In this document: in pieces, positions 40,401-49,884 of the stretch
How the letters are laid out: the number at the start of each line of letters is the position of its first letter
Numbering within the stretch: position 1 is the first letter of the stretch
Origin: Candidatus Thermochlorobacteriaceae bacterium
Lineage (GTDB): Bacteria > Bacteroidota > Chlorobiia > Chlorobiales > Thermochlorobacteraceae
DNA length: 64,000 bases
Direction of reading: 5' to 3'
Assembly: GCA_029263855.1 (NCBI GenBank)
Contig: JAJUFC010000001.1
Coordinates: forward strand, 372,001-436,000
The notes under the pieces: model-generated
What the model was told of the DNA's origin: nothing
Database searches by the model: none
Seen by the model: the letters and a program-made list of their open reading frames with translations, nothing else
Made by a program: the position numbers and the translations under genes

Positions 40401-41696
40401 TTACGCCGAGCGTTTCTTTTGGTCGTCGTAAAGGTAAATCGGTTGCGCGTGGCTCGTGATGACTTCCTTCGTGATGACGACGCTTTTGACGCCCTTCATT
40501 GACGGCAGGTGAAACATGATGTCGAGCATCGCATTTTCCAAGATGGAGCGCAAGGCGCGCGCGCCCGTTCCACGCCGCATGGCTTCTTCAACAACGACTT
40601 CGAGCGCGTCATTATCGAAGACCAAATCCACGCCTTCCATTCGGAAAAGTTTTTGATACTGCTTGGTGATGGCGTTTTTCGGCTGAGTGAGAATGTTGCG
40701 AAGGGCTTGTTTATCGAGCGCGTCCAGCGTGGTGATGACGGGCAAGCGACCGATGAATTCGGGAATTAAACCGAACTCGAGCAAATCTTCGGGCTGAACT
40801 TGATGAATAAGGTGCGAGCCTTCGCGCTCTTGTTTGGTGGGCGGGTCGGCGGCAAATCCCATTGAGCCTTTTGAGAGACGGCGAGCGATAACTTTATCTA
40901 ACCCTTCAAACGCGCCGCCGCAGATGAAGAGAATGTTTTTCGTATTCACATTGACGAGATGCTGTTCGGGGTGTTTGCGACCGCCTTTGGGTGGAACGCC
41001 TGCAATTGTGCCTTCCAAAATTTTGAGCAATGCCTGCTGAACGCCTTCGCCTGAAACATCGCGTGTGATAGAGACATTCGCGCCTTTGCGGGCGATTTTA
41101 TCGATTTCATCAATATAAACAATGCCTTTTTCGGCACGCTCCAAATTGAAATCGGCGGCTTGAAGCAAATGTGCTAAAATGCTCTCGACATCGTCGCCGA
41201 CATAGCCCGCTTCGGTGATGGTTGTAGCATCGGCAATCGTGAACGGCACATCGATGATTTTGGCGAGCGTTTGCGCAAGAAGCGTTTTGCCTGTGCCCGT
41301 CGGACCGATAAGCATGATGTTGCTCTTATCAAGTTGCACGTCGTCATTGTTTTCATTGAGCCAATCCGACGATGTTTCAATTCGCTTGTAGTGATTATAG
41401 ACCGAAACCGAAAGGGCTTTTTTAGATTTTTCCTGCCCAACAACGAATTGATCCAACTCCTCTTTGATGGAAGCCGGCGAGAGCAGTTTGGCGCGTCGAT
41501 TGCCATAGCGGCGATTCTGAAACGCGCTCAAATCGTTGCGAATGATTTCAACAGAACTTTGAACACATCGGTCGCAAATGTAAGCATTCGGACCTGCGAC
41601 CATGCTCGTTACTTCGTCGCTACTGCGACCGCAAAATGAACAATGCACGACGGCATCAAAAAAACCATCATTGCCAGACGATTTACCTTTAGCCAT
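40401..41696 (-). CDS. clpX: ATP-dependent Clp protease ATP-binding subunit ClpX
   Basis: A 431-residue unfoldase that feeds tagged proteins to ClpP. The N-terminal zinc-binding domain has C19xxC22 and C41xxC44. Walker A is GPTGTGKT at 131-138, the GYVG pore loop follows at [10 protein letters not shown], Walker B is IVYIDEID, and the RKH pore loop appears as GGRKHPEQ. Sensor and arginine-finger regions ([20 protein letters not shown]) are present. Length is normal. clpP and tig, frequent neighbours, are not adjacent; the gene is followed by its own terminator. Confidence 0.97.
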   Translation of the reverse strand: MAKGKSSGNDGFFDAVVHCSFCGRSSDEVTSMVAGPNAYICDRCVQSSVEIIRNDLSAFQNRRYGNRRAKLLSPASIKEELDQFVVGQEKSKKALSVSVYNHYKRIETSSDWLNENNDDVQLDKSNIMLIGPTGTGKTLLAQTLAKIIDVPFTIADATTITEAGYVGDDVESILAHLLQAADFNLERAEKGIVYIDEIDKIARKGANVSITRDVSGEGVQQALLKILEGTIAGVPPKGGRKHPEQHLVNVNTKNILFICGGAFEGLDKVIARRLSKGSMGFAADPPTKQEREGSHLIHQVQPEDLLEFGLIPEFIGRLPVITTLDALDKQALRNILTQPKNAITKQYQKLFRMEGVDLVFDNDALEVVVEEAMRRGTGARALRSILENAMLDIMFHLPSMKGVKSVVITKEVITSHAQPIYLYDDQKKRSA

Positions 41697-41865
41697 TCTT
41701 GATTAAGAGAAAAATTGATAAAAGTGAAGCAATAAGTTACGATTTCAATTCGTCTTTCCGACTGAATTTTTTTGAGACGAAGAGATGAAACCCGCAAAGT
41801 GTTTATTTTCATCGGCTAAGAATTGAGACCACAAATTTTCTCAACTCATAATCAATCGCACGCTC

Positions 41866-42648
41866 GTGATAGAAATCAACAACTTGAAAAAACGTTTCGG
41901 AAAAAAAGAAGTCTTGCGCGGCGTAACGCTTTCTATCAAAACGGGCGAAACGATGGTGATTATCGGGCGGAGCGGGTGCGGAAAATCCGTGCTTCTCAAA
42001 CACGTGGTCGGGTTGCTGAAAGCCGACGAAGGCGAAGTGCGGATTGACGGACAAGTGATTTCAAAAATGAGCCAAGCCGAACTCTATAGCATTCGCACCA
42101 AGTTCGGATACCTCTTTCAAGGCGCGGCTCTCTTCGACTCCATGACCGTCGGCGAAAATGTCGGGCTGGCACTAAGAGAAAATTATCAGATGAGCGAGCA
42201 AAAAATTCGCGACGTGGTGGCTGAAAAGTTAGCGTTGGTCGGACTGCCGAACATCGAGCAGATGAAACCCTCTGAACTGAGCGGTGGCATGCGCAAGCGC
42301 GTTGGGTTAGCTCGTGCGCTCGCCACAAATCCTGAATACATTTTCTACGACGAGCCGACAACAGGCTTAGACCCAATTATGTCCGATGCCATTGATACGC
42401 TCATCAAAGACCTTTCTCAGAAATTGCGCGTAACCTCTGTCGTCATTACGCACGATATACAGAGCGTCTATAAGGTCGCCGATAGAGTTGCGATGATGCA
42501 CGAAGGCAAAATTTATTTTCTCGGAAACCCAAAAGACCTTGCTGAAACCCAAGACCCCATCGTCAGAAACTTCGTCGACCGAAACTCCTTTCACGATGTT
42601 GCCATCGAGGGTGAAATCGAGCGGCTTCAAAAGAGTGCGAAACCATAA
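41866..42648 (+). CDS. MlaF-like ABC transporter ATPase (phospholipid/solvent-resistance type)
   Basis: A 260-residue ABC ATPase starting at GTG (41866). Walker A is IGRSGCGKS near 34-42, the Q-loop LFQGAALFDSMTVGENVGLAL near 82-102, the signature LSGGMRKRVGLARALATNPE near 138-157, and Walker B FYDEPTTGLDP near 161-171. The Q-loop wording (GALFDSMTVGENV) and the signature (SGGMRKRVGLARA) are characteristic of MlaF/Ttg2A, which drives phospholipid traffic between the membranes with MlaE and an MCE protein. Neither mlaE nor mlaD is adjacent: clpX is upstream on the other strand and ptsI downstream. The partners must lie elsewhere if the assignment is correct. Confidence 0.85.
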   Translation: MIEINNLKKRFGKKEVLRGVTLSIKTGETMVIIGRSGCGKSVLLKHVVGLLKADEGEVRIDGQVISKMSQAELYSIRTKFGYLFQGAALFDSMTVGENVGLALRENYQMSEQKIRDVVAEKLALVGLPNIEQMKPSELSGGMRKRVGLARALATNPEYIFYDEPTTGLDPIMSDAIDTLIKDLSQKLRVTSVVITHDIQSVYKVADRVAMMHEGKIYFLGNPKDLAETQDPIVRNFVDRNSFHDVAIEGEIERLQKSAKP

Positions 42649-42749
42649 CCCGCAAAATCTCGCTCCTGCTTACAACACGCGCACGCAATCAAATTTGCCT
42701 CTGATAAAAAAAATCTATATTCCTTTGAAAAAACGAATAGCCAGCACTG

Positions 42750-44492
42750 ATGAACAACTACGCACATTACGACCTTCCCGAACCCGAAAAACTCTTTGAA
42801 GCCATTGGCGCATCAAAGGGGGTGGCGATTGGCAAAGTTTATTTATTTCATCGCGATAAAATCGAGGTCGAGGAAGGCGAACTCTCTGATGCTCAGATTG
42901 AAGCCGAACTCATTCGCCTCGAGACCGCCATCGAGCGTTCCGAAAAAGAACTCAATAAAATCGCAACGGTAACGGAGCAAAAAGTCGGTGTAACCTATTC
43001 GCAGATTTTCACAGCGCAAATCATGATGCTTCACGACGAAGTGATGATGAACGTTGTGCGCAATCGCATTATTCAAGAGCGCAAGCATGCCAGCGTCGTC
43101 GTCAGTGAAGAAATCGGGAAGTATCAACAAATTTTGCTCGCGTCAAAAGATGCCTCGTTTCGTGAGCGCGTCGACGATATTCAGGATTTGAAAGAGCGTA
43201 TCATTCGCAATCTTCAATCGGGGCATCTGGTTTCGCGCATTGCCGAAGGCTCTATCGTGGTTGCCTCAATGCTCACCCCTGCGGATGTAATCTTATTCAG
43301 TCGTCAAAACATTTTAGGCTGTGCAACCGACGGCGGCGGATTGACTTCCCACGCCGCGCTGATATGCCAATCTCTCGATGTTCCAATGGTGGTTGGATTG
43401 CATCAACTCGCAGACCATGTTCAAACCGGACAAAGCATCATCGTTGATGGCTATACAGGCACGGTAGTTCTCAACCCAACGCCCGAAACCGTTGCAACAT
43501 TCGAGCGCAAACAAAAACGCACAACGGTTTCGCAAACCACGATTGAAAAACTCGCCGTTGCCGAAACGAAAACCAAGTGCGGAAAACGAATCCACGTTTA
43601 TTCCAATATCGACTTCAAAGAAGAAATCCCGGGCGTTGCCAAATACGGCTCGGAAGGCGTTGGGCTTTATCGCAGTGAAAATTTATATCTCTCAACAGGC
43701 AAACAGCCCTCAGAAGCCGAACAATATGATTACTATCTGCAACTCGCCGAAAGCGTTGCGCCAAAGCCGCTCACAGTTCGGCTCTTCGACATTGGCGGCG
43801 ACAAACTCTTGCTTTCCTCTTACAAAGAAACCAATCCCAATCTCGGCTGGCGGGGCGCGAGAATTTTAATCGATGTGCCTGAAATTTTGGAGAATCAAGT
43901 CAGAGCGATTTTGCGAGCGAACATTCACGGCAATATCAAAATGATGATTCCGATGATTGCGTCGGTCGAGGAAATTCAAATGATTCAAAAGAGCGTCGCA
44001 AAAGTGAAAGCCGAACTCAAAAAGCAAAAGGAAATTGTCAATGATGAAATCGAACTCGGCACCATGATTGAAGTGCCTTCTGCTGTGGCGATGATTGAGG
44101 AGATTACGAAAATGGTGGACTTCGTCAGCATTGGCACCAACGATCTCATTCAATATACCCTTGCCGTCGACCGCAACAACGACATCGTGCAAAACCTCTA
44201 CAACAAATTTCACCCTGCGATTGTGCGCATGGTCGGAAGCGTGATTCGAACCGCAAAGAAGAACAAGTGCGACGTTTCAATGTGTGGCGAAATGGCGTCG
44301 GATAAACTCGCCATTCCCCTTCTGTTGGGATTAGGGCTTGAATCGTTCAGCATCGTGAGTGCAAGCGTGCCGACCTTCAAAAAAATCGTGAGCGCAACAA
44401 CGCTCGACGACGCAAAAGAACTCGCTAAAATTTGTCTCGCACTTCCGACCGCCGCCGAAATCGAGCAAGAGCTCAAACGCTTCAAAGTGTAG
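42750..44492 (+). CDS. ptsI: Phosphoenolpyruvate-protein phosphotransferase (PTS enzyme I)
   Basis: A 580-residue enzyme I, which passes phosphate from PEP to HPr. The HPr-binding helical domain occupies about 25-150, the phosphohistidine domain carries His201 in DGGGLTSHAALICQSL, and the PEP-binding barrel holds GSEGVGLYRSENLYL near 297-311, IDVPEILENQVRAIL near 375-389, and the catalytic cysteine in CGEMASD near 513. All key residues are present. No HPr, EIIA or sugar permease gene is nearby, so the role may be regulatory (for example feeding an HPr/EIIA-based control system) and not sugar uptake; that is inferred. The gene converges on a GH16 gene with only 5 bases between stop codons. Confidence 0.94.
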   Translation: MNNYAHYDLPEPEKLFEAIGASKGVAIGKVYLFHRDKIEVEEGELSDAQIEAELIRLETAIERSEKELNKIATVTEQKVGVTYSQIFTAQIMMLHDEVMMNVVRNRIIQERKHASVVVSEEIGKYQQILLASKDASFRERVDDIQDLKERIIRNLQSGHLVSRIAEGSIVVASMLTPADVILFSRQNILGCATDGGGLTSHAALICQSLDVPMVVGLHQLADHVQTGQSIIVDGYTGTVVLNPTPETVATFERKQKRTTVSQTTIEKLAVAETKTKCGKRIHVYSNIDFKEEIPGVAKYGSEGVGLYRSENLYLSTGKQPSEAEQYDYYLQLAESVAPKPLTVRLFDIGGDKLLLSSYKETNPNLGWRGARILIDVPEILENQVRAILRANIHGNIKMMIPMIASVEEIQMIQKSVAKVKAELKKQKEIVNDEIELGTMIEVPSAVAMIEEITKMVDFVSIGTNDLIQYTLAVDRNNDIVQNLYNKFHPAIVRMVGSVIRTAKKNKCDVSMCGEMASDKLAIPLLLGLGLESFSIVSASVPTFKKIVSATTLDDAKELAKICLALPTAAEIEQELKRFKV

Positions 44493-44497
44493 TCAAA

Positions 44498-45355
44498 TTA
44501 GTTGGCTTTGCGATAAACGCGCACATAGTCGACCTCCATTTGCATCGGAAAGGTGCTGTCGTCAATGCCTTGCGCGCCGCCCCAATTTCCGCCGATGGCA
44601 AGGTTCAAAATGAGATGAAAGCGATGTGTGAACGGATAACCTTCCCATCCTAAATTTTCCCGTTCAAAGGTGAAGTATTTGAGACCATCGATGAAAAAGT
44701 CGATTTTCTCTTCCGACCACTCCGCCGCGTAGGTGTGAAACGCGCTCGTCGCGGGCGGAAGCATAAATGAGCCGCCGCGCTGTGTGCCATTCAGGTGATT
44801 AAAACTTTTGGTGTGAACGGTGGCGTGAATGCGCCCCTCGTCGAAGCCAACGTGTTCCATAATGTCGATTTCGCCGTTATCAGGCCAATACTGCGTGCCG
44901 AAGGTTTGTTGGTCGGGAAGCATCCAAAAAGCAGGCCAAGTGCCGCGTCCGCGTGGAAGTTTAATGCGAGCTTCAAATCGTCCATAAAGAAACCCTGGTC
45001 GCTTGCTCATCAATTTCCCCGAAGTGTAGTTGCGCGTTACGCCGTCAGGTCCGGTGAAGGTTTCGCGGTGGGCTTGAATAATCAACTTTCCATCTTCAAT
45101 GCGCAAATTGCTTGTGCGTGCGGTGTAATACTGCGCTTCGTTGTTGCCAAAGCCATTTCCCGCGATTTCAACATTCCACTTATTAGCATAATCAATTTGC
45201 GGTCCGTCGAACTCATCGCCCCAAACAAACTTCCAGCCTTCTTTATCCAAAGGGTGTGCAGGGGTTTCGGTTTCGGTCGCAGAGTTTGAACAGCTAAGTG
45301 TGGAGAGAAGCATAGCAAGCGAGATTAAAACAGTTAAAAAGTAATATGCCTTCAT
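44498..45355 (-). CDS. GH16 family beta-glucanase lipoprotein
   Basis: A 285-residue exported lipoprotein: signal peptide with lipobox (STLSC, Cys22), then one glycoside hydrolase family 16 jelly-roll domain. The catalytic motif ExDxxE is GEIDIMEHVG with Glu162 (nucleophile), Asp164 and Glu167 (acid/base). WGDEFDG near 45-51 and EVDYVRVYRK at the C-terminus frame the domain. The lack of the beta-bulge variants makes laminarinase (beta-1,3-glucanase) likely, but agarase-like or lichenase activity cannot be excluded. It suggests use of algal or fungal glucan at the cell surface. It is a single gene, not part of a PUL. Confidence 0.92.
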   Translation of the reverse strand: MKAYYFLTVLISLAMLLSTLSCSNSATETETPAHPLDKEGWKFVWGDEFDGPQIDYANKWNVEIAGNGFGNNEAQYYTARTSNLRIEDGKLIIQAHRETFTGPDGVTRNYTSGKLMSKRPGFLYGRFEARIKLPRGRGTWPAFWMLPDQQTFGTQYWPDNGEIDIMEHVGFDEGRIHATVHTKSFNHLNGTQRGGSFMLPPATSAFHTYAAEWSEEKIDFFIDGLKYFTFERENLGWEGYPFTHRFHLILNLAIGGNWGGAQGIDDSTFPMQMEVDYVRVYRKAN

Positions 45356-45441
45356 TGATGGAAAAAGTTAATCGTGTAAATAGAAGATAAAACGGCAGAA
45401 CAAACAATCCAACATCAAAATCTCGCACAGAGAACGATGTC

Positions 45442-46209
45442 TCAATCGACGATGATTTCCATCATGTCGTAGCCGACGCGAATGTGGTCGGGCAGTTTGG
45501 ATTCCAATTCTGCATGCATGACTTCATGGCTCATGTGAATGAGGTAAGCGCGTTTGGGCTGAATGCGCTCAATGTAGGAGAGCGTTTCTCTTAGGCAGGC
45601 ATGCGTCGGGTGTGTGGTATAGCGAAGGCAATCAATGACCATCACATCAAGATTTTTAAGTAAGGCGTAGCTTGGTTCAGGAATCGTTTTGCAATCGGTG
45701 ATGTAAGCAAAATTTCCGATGCGCCAGCCGTAGATGTTGATTTTGCCATGTCCAACTTCAATCGGCACAACTTCCAACGAATCATTGAGTTTGAACGGCT
45801 CTCGAACCACATTCATCTTCAAGGCGGGCAAGCCCCACTTCAAATTTTCCGCTTTGCCAAAGGCGTAGCCGAACCGCGCCAAGACTTCCTCTTCGGACTG
45901 CGGACAAGTATAAAGATTGATGAGATGTTGTTGCGCGGTGCTGTATGCGCGAATATCGTCCAATCCGAAGAGATGGTCGAAGTGGTGATGGGTGAGAAGC
46001 ACAGCATCAATACGCTTGATGCCCGCGCGTAACATTTGTTGGCGAAAGTCAATGGAGGTATCGATAAGAATTGACAATCCATTTGTTTCAACAAGTGCGG
46101 AACAACGCAGGCGTTTATCGCGTGAATCGGTAGAGGCGCACACCTTGCAAGTGCACATCGGAACAGGAATGCCCTGCGACGTGCCTGTGCCAAGTAGGGT
46201 AATTTTCAT
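45442..46209 (-). CDS. PhnP-like metallo-beta-lactamase-fold phosphodiesterase
   Basis: A 255-residue MBL-fold hydrolase. Its N-terminal MKITLLGTGTSQGIPVPMC leads into a structural zinc site CTCKVC (residues 19-24), and the dinuclear metal motif H-x-H-x-D-H is at 74-79 (THHHFDH). Further ligands are seen in VGHGKIN, ITDCKT and HMSHE. The Cys-rich zinc loop and length match the PhnP group (cyclic phosphate diesterases) and related RNA-type hydrolases. No phosphonate genes are nearby, so the substrate is open. It is followed upstream on the same strand by the small conserved gene at 46236. Confidence 0.88.
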   Translation of the reverse strand: MKITLLGTGTSQGIPVPMCTCKVCASTDSRDKRLRCSALVETNGLSILIDTSIDFRQQMLRAGIKRIDAVLLTHHHFDHLFGLDDIRAYSTAQQHLINLYTCPQSEEEVLARFGYAFGKAENLKWGLPALKMNVVREPFKLNDSLEVVPIEVGHGKINIYGWRIGNFAYITDCKTIPEPSYALLKNLDVMVIDCLRYTTHPTHACLRETLSYIERIQPKRAYLIHMSHEVMHAELESKLPDHIRVGYDMMEIIVD

Positions 46210-46235
46210 CGGTCAAATTAGGTTGGAACATCATT

Positions 46236-46529
46236 TCAAGATAACTCATCAGATTCAGGTAGCACGTCAGAAACTTTGGTGCGCACGGCGTCCTCGACGG
46301 CTTTGCGAACTTCGGGCGTCAGGAAAACGCCTTCCGTGCCGATTTCTCCGAGCGTGCGCGCAATCGTAGCGATTTTGCCTTCGACGGGAAGAAACTTATT
46401 GACGACCAGAATTTTATCTTGATGCACGCGACAGCCGCCGCCGATAAACGTCCCTTTTTCGTAACGAACGCGGTAGCCTAATTTTTTCGCCGCCTCTTCA
46501 AGTTCGGTGAGAATGTCTTGCTTTCGCAT
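46236..46529 (-). CDS. Small conserved protein of unknown function
   Basis: A 97-residue soluble protein: an N-terminal helix (RKQDILTELEEAAKKLGYRV), a glycine-rich strand (GTFIGGGCRVHQDKILVVN) and C-terminal helices. The regular alternation and lack of low complexity argue for a real, folded protein. I recall similar small proteins in Bacteroidota/Chlorobiota but no named family. It lies 26 bases before the PhnP-like gene on the same strand, and may be cotranscribed with it. Confidence 0.6.
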   Translation of the reverse strand: MRKQDILTELEEAAKKLGYRVRYEKGTFIGGGCRVHQDKILVVNKFLPVEGKIATIARTLGEIGTEGVFLTPEVRKAVEDAVRTKVSDVLPESDELS

Positions 46530-46552
46530 GGTTCTAAAAATTCAATGCAGGG

Positions 46553-47281
46553 TTAAAATGAAATTCCTGCTGTGAAACTGTTGATGTTGAAAAGATAATC
46601 ATATCTATCCTCTGAATAATCGGAAATGGTATATCGCAATCGGTAACTAAACGCCACGCCGTAAGAGCCAATGAGCTTCGGAAATTGCAAAGCGGCATCG
46701 ATGAGAAATCCGCGCGTGTTTCCCGCGACGGCACTGAAGCCTTGCGTGCCGAATCCAACGAAGGCTTCGCCTTTGGCGACGAAAATCATGCGTCGAGTGG
46801 AATAGTTGAATCCGCCGCCGCCGCCGATGCAAAGCGAAGTCAAGCGCGGGTTATCGCGTTCAACATTGCCGCGTCGGTCGGCTTGAATTAAATCGGCAAT
46901 AATTGAAATCGCAATCATCGGCTTGAAGGCTTTGCGATAATCGGTGAGTAAAAATTCGAAATCGAACTTTGCGCCGAAAGCGTTCAGCCCGACCTCTTCG
47001 CCGTCGACTTTGCGGTTGGAGTAATCAAAAAAGAGCAGAGAGTTATCCTGCCGAAGCAAGAACGAGAGAAGCGGGCGATTGAGAAAATACTGCACCTCGC
47101 CGTTGTTGCCTGCGGAGGGCGTGAAACGCGCCTGCGAGCCGCCAATTTCAAAACTGCGAAGCGTCAGCGGCACGAACACATCGTCCTTTGGACGAGCACC
47201 CGACGACTCGCCGAGAATTTGCGCACGCCCGTTTCCAACAAGAAGCAAACAAGCAAAGAAAAGGCAGAATAAGGTTTTCAT
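46553..47281 (-). CDS. Outer-membrane beta-barrel protein
   Basis: A 242-residue exported protein. The start at 47281 gives a clean signal peptide (MKTLFCLFFACLLLVGNGRAQ); upstream in-frame starts give an unlikely Arg-rich leader. The rest alternates hydrophobic and polar residues in strands (FDFEFLLTDYRKAFKPMIAISI, VAFSYRLRYTISDYSEDRYDYLF) and ends in an aromatic final strand ending NSFTAGISF, whose C-terminal Phe is the classic barrel-assembly signal. Size suggests 8-10 strands. The start lies 2 bases after the stop of the SDR gene, so the two are translationally coupled. Function unknown. Confidence 0.75.
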   Translation of the reverse strand: MKTLFCLFFACLLLVGNGRAQILGESSGARPKDDVFVPLTLRSFEIGGSQARFTPSAGNNGEVQYFLNRPLLSFLLRQDNSLLFFDYSNRKVDGEEVGLNAFGAKFDFEFLLTDYRKAFKPMIAISIIADLIQADRRGNVERDNPRLTSLCIGGGGGFNYSTRRMIFVAKGEAFVGFGTQGFSAVAGNTRGFLIDAALQFPKLIGSYGVAFSYRLRYTISDYSEDRYDYLFNINSFTAGISF

Positions 47282-47283
47282 AA

Positions 47284-48054
47284 TTAAGATGTTCGGTGAA
47301 CTTTGAATCCAGCTTGATGAATCGGGCGCACAATCATTTCTTCTACATCGACGTGCGGCGGACGTGAGGCGACAAACACGACGCACTCGGCAATGTCCTC
47401 ACTTGTGAGCGGGGCATAGCCTTCATAAACGCGCTTGGCTTTTTCAGCGTCGCCGCGAAAGCGCGTTAGGCTGAACTCGGTTTCTACAAGTCCGGGCGAA
47501 ACAGAACTGACGCGAATGTTTTTTCCGAGCAGTTCAAATCGCAAGGCTTCGCTGATGGCACGCACACCGAACTTGGTCGCGCAATACGACGCGCCGCCTT
47601 CGTAAGTCGCATAGCCTGCCACGCTTCCAATGTTGATGATGTGCCCTGAATCCACTTTCAGCATTGAGCCAAGCGCAAGCCTTATGAGCCGAAGCACCGC
47701 AAAAACATTCGTCTCAAACATTTCGCGCATGTCCGACTCTTGCAAGTTGGCGACTGTATCGCGCCCGCGTGCTAATCCCGCATTATTAACGAGCACATCA
47801 ATATGTCTAAACTGTTCAAGTGCGTGCGAAATAAATTGCTCACAACTTTCTGCATCGGTTACATCGAGCCGAAGTGGCAAAACCCGAACATGATACTCGG
47901 CTGAAAGGGTATCGGCAAGTGCGTTCAATTTTTCTAAACGGCGCGCGCCAATCACAAGGCTTGCTCCCTCGCGAGCAAACGCCCTCGCGCATGCTTCACC
48001 AATGCCCGAGCTTGCGCCCGTAATCAAAACAACTTTTTTCGATAAGCGAGACAT
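47284..48054 (-). CDS. Short-chain dehydrogenase/reductase
   Basis: A 256-residue classical SDR starting at 48054 (MSRLSKKVVLITGASSGIGEA). The cofactor motif is TGASSGIG; NNAG appears as VLVNNAGLARG, and the catalytic Ser and Tyr-x3-Lys as NIGSVAGYATYEGGASYCATKFG. A longer upstream frame exists but is unrelated Arg/Lys-rich sequence. The wording of SPGLVETEFSLTRFRGDAEKA resembles the YdfG/serine-dehydrogenase-like branch, so NADP-dependent oxidation of a hydroxy acid is possible; the substrate is not certain. It is cotranscribed with the barrel protein gene downstream. Confidence 0.88.
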   Translation of the reverse strand: MSRLSKKVVLITGASSGIGEACARAFAREGASLVIGARRLEKLNALADTLSAEYHVRVLPLRLDVTDAESCEQFISHALEQFRHIDVLVNNAGLARGRDTVANLQESDMREMFETNVFAVLRLIRLALGSMLKVDSGHIINIGSVAGYATYEGGASYCATKFGVRAISEALRFELLGKNIRVSSVSPGLVETEFSLTRFRGDAEKAKRVYEGYAPLTSEDIAECVVFVASRPPHVDVEEMIVRPIHQAGFKVHRTS

Positions 48055-48124
48055 TCTTTGATTTTTTTGTTGAACAACAGAAAAAAGAAAAGAGCAAACA
48101 ATATAGCGGCTGAAAAAGTCGTTG

Positions 48125-49429
48125 TCAATTACTGTAGTTGAGCGACTCGCCCTCGTCGAGAAGGGCTTTGGCGACGCTTTCGCCCGCCAACCAGCCCGTA
48201 GAATAGGCCGCTTGCAAATTAAAGCCGCCGACTTCGCCCGCCACATCGAGCACTTCGCCCGCAAAATAGAGATTCTCGACTTGCCGCGAGCGCATCGTTT
48301 TCGGATTAACTTCATGAAGCGCGACGCCGCCCGCTGAAACTTCTCCGCGCTCAATCGGAACTTCTTTGACATCACCTAAAAAATACTTCTTCGAAATCGC
48401 CGTCAGGCTTCGCCGCATTGGCTTCGAGAGGTTCTTCCATTTTTGTTCAAGCGGAACTTCGGCTTGTGCGAAAAGTGTCGGAACAATCGCGTTTGGCAGT
48501 CGTTCTTCAAAAAACGTCCGAACAAATTGCCCGGCGCGTGCCGTCTGAAACGAGATGAATTGCTGTTCAAGCAGTTGCTCTGATTCATCGGGAAAGCAAT
48601 CGACGAAAAGGGAAACACGGTCCGCCGTTAAGGCTTCGGCGACATCGCGCGAAATTGAAAGGCACGCAGGTCCTGAAATTCCCAAATGCGTGATGAGCAC
48701 ATCGCCCTTGCGTGTGAGCTTTCTTGTCGGAGTTTCGGCAATTAACAGCGCGTTGCGAAGCGAAACGCCAATGAGGTCGCTTGGCGGCTTTTGTGTGAAG
48801 TAAATCGGAGCAAGCGCGGAAATCGGGTTGACGATGGTGTGTCCGAACATTTTGGCGAATCGCAGTCCGTCGCCGGTGGTGCCAGTCTTCGAGTAGGAAA
48901 CGCCGCCTGTGGCGATGAGCAGATGCTCCGACTGAATTTGTGCGCCGTCGACATCGGCAACGAACACGCCGTTTTCTTTTCGGACGCTCTGAACATGGGC
49001 GTTCAATAAAACTTCAATCGAGTGTTCAGAAAGCAGTTCCTCGAAGACGCAGAGCACATCATCGGCTTTGCCTGAACGCGGGAAGATTCGTCCGTTTTCG
49101 CGCGTAAGGGTTTGAACGCCTTTACTGTGAAGCCACGAGAGTACTGTCTCGTTGGAAAGTTCAAAAAAGGACGGTTTGAGAAAGCGTTGTTCGCCTTGGC
49201 GGAGGAAACCTTCGGCAAGAACATGCATCATCTCGCCTGCGTGGGTGATGTTGCATTTGCCGCCGCCTGAAATGCGGATTTTAATGCCTAATCGGTTGTT
49301 GCGCTCGGCAATAGCGATTTGGCAAGCAAAGTCGGGAAGGTTGTTTTCCCGCAAGAGGGTTCTTGCGCCAAGCGCCGCGCACATGCCTGCCGCGCCGCCG
49401 CCAATAATGAAAAAATGAAAGTGACGCAA
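48125..49429 (-). CDS. HI0933/YhiN-family flavoprotein (NAD(P)/FAD-dependent oxidoreductase)
   Basis: A 434-residue FAD protein. The start is a TTG at 49429, since no ATG or GTG precedes the Rossmann motif FFIIGGGAAGMCAALGAR within the open frame. Family marks: GIKIRISGGGKCNITHA near 47-63, ATGGVSYSKTGTTGDGLRFA near 171-190, GDVLITHLGISGPACLSISRDV near 247-268, and the C-terminal GEVLDVAGEVGGFNLQAAYSTGWLAG. The family is widespread and annotated as an oxidoreductase or putative transporter-associated flavoprotein; its reaction is unknown. It is divergent from the arsR-type gene. Confidence 0.87.
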   Translation of the reverse strand: MRHFHFFIIGGGAAGMCAALGARTLLRENNLPDFACQIAIAERNNRLGIKIRISGGGKCNITHAGEMMHVLAEGFLRQGEQRFLKPSFFELSNETVLSWLHSKGVQTLTRENGRIFPRSGKADDVLCVFEELLSEHSIEVLLNAHVQSVRKENGVFVADVDGAQIQSEHLLIATGGVSYSKTGTTGDGLRFAKMFGHTIVNPISALAPIYFTQKPPSDLIGVSLRNALLIAETPTRKLTRKGDVLITHLGISGPACLSISRDVAEALTADRVSLFVDCFPDESEQLLEQQFISFQTARAGQFVRTFFEERLPNAIVPTLFAQAEVPLEQKWKNLSKPMRRSLTAISKKYFLGDVKEVPIERGEVSAGGVALHEVNPKTMRSRQVENLYFAGEVLDVAGEVGGFNLQAAYSTGWLAGESVAKALLDEGESLNYSN

Positions 49430-49511
49430 GTTGAAAATCCGATGCGTTGATTCTGAAATTTCAAGTTATTTTAGAAAACCCTTGTTAAAGTTACGACGCA
49501 ATCCGTGCGAT

Positions 49512-49862
49512 ATGAAAAAAAATCTGTTGGAACACTACGAAGCATTTGCATTCAAATTCAAAGCCCTTGCGCACCCAGCGCGGCTTGAAATTTTGCGCTT
49601 GCTCAAAGAGCGCGAGTGTTTATGCGGCGAACTCGTTGGCGAACTGCCGCTTGCACAAGCGACCGTTTCACAGCATTTGAAGGTGCTTAAAGAAGCGGGC
49701 TTTGTTTTGAGCCGCGATACCGGCGCGTGCGTTGCTTATACGCTCAATCCCGAAGCGTTTGAGGAACTCAAAGAAGCGTTTTCGCTCTTTGAAGTTCAGG
49801 CGCAGTCGCGGAAGAATGATTTGCAAAAGAAGCGTATCACCCGTCATGGAACTAAAAACTGA
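49512..49862 (+). CDS. ArsR-family winged-helix regulator
   Basis: A 116-residue repressor-type protein; the start at 49512 (MKKNLLEHYEAFAFKFKALA) fits the family. The recognition helix region reads GELPLAQATVSQHLKVLKEAGFV. The preceding ECLCGEL places Cys36 and Cys38 in the CxC metal site used by arsenic-sensing ArsR proteins. No arsenic, cadmium or thiol-response genes are adjacent, so the target is unclear; the next gene, a flippase-like membrane protein 22 bases downstream, may be under its control. The C-terminal Lys/Arg-rich tail is unusual but short. Confidence 0.87.
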   Translation: MKKNLLEHYEAFAFKFKALAHPARLEILRLLKERECLCGELVGELPLAQATVSQHLKVLKEAGFVLSRDTGACVAYTLNPEAFEELKEAFSLFEVQAQSRKNDLQKKRITRHGTKN

Positions 49863-49884
49863 GGTGCTTTTCCTGTAAAACGAA

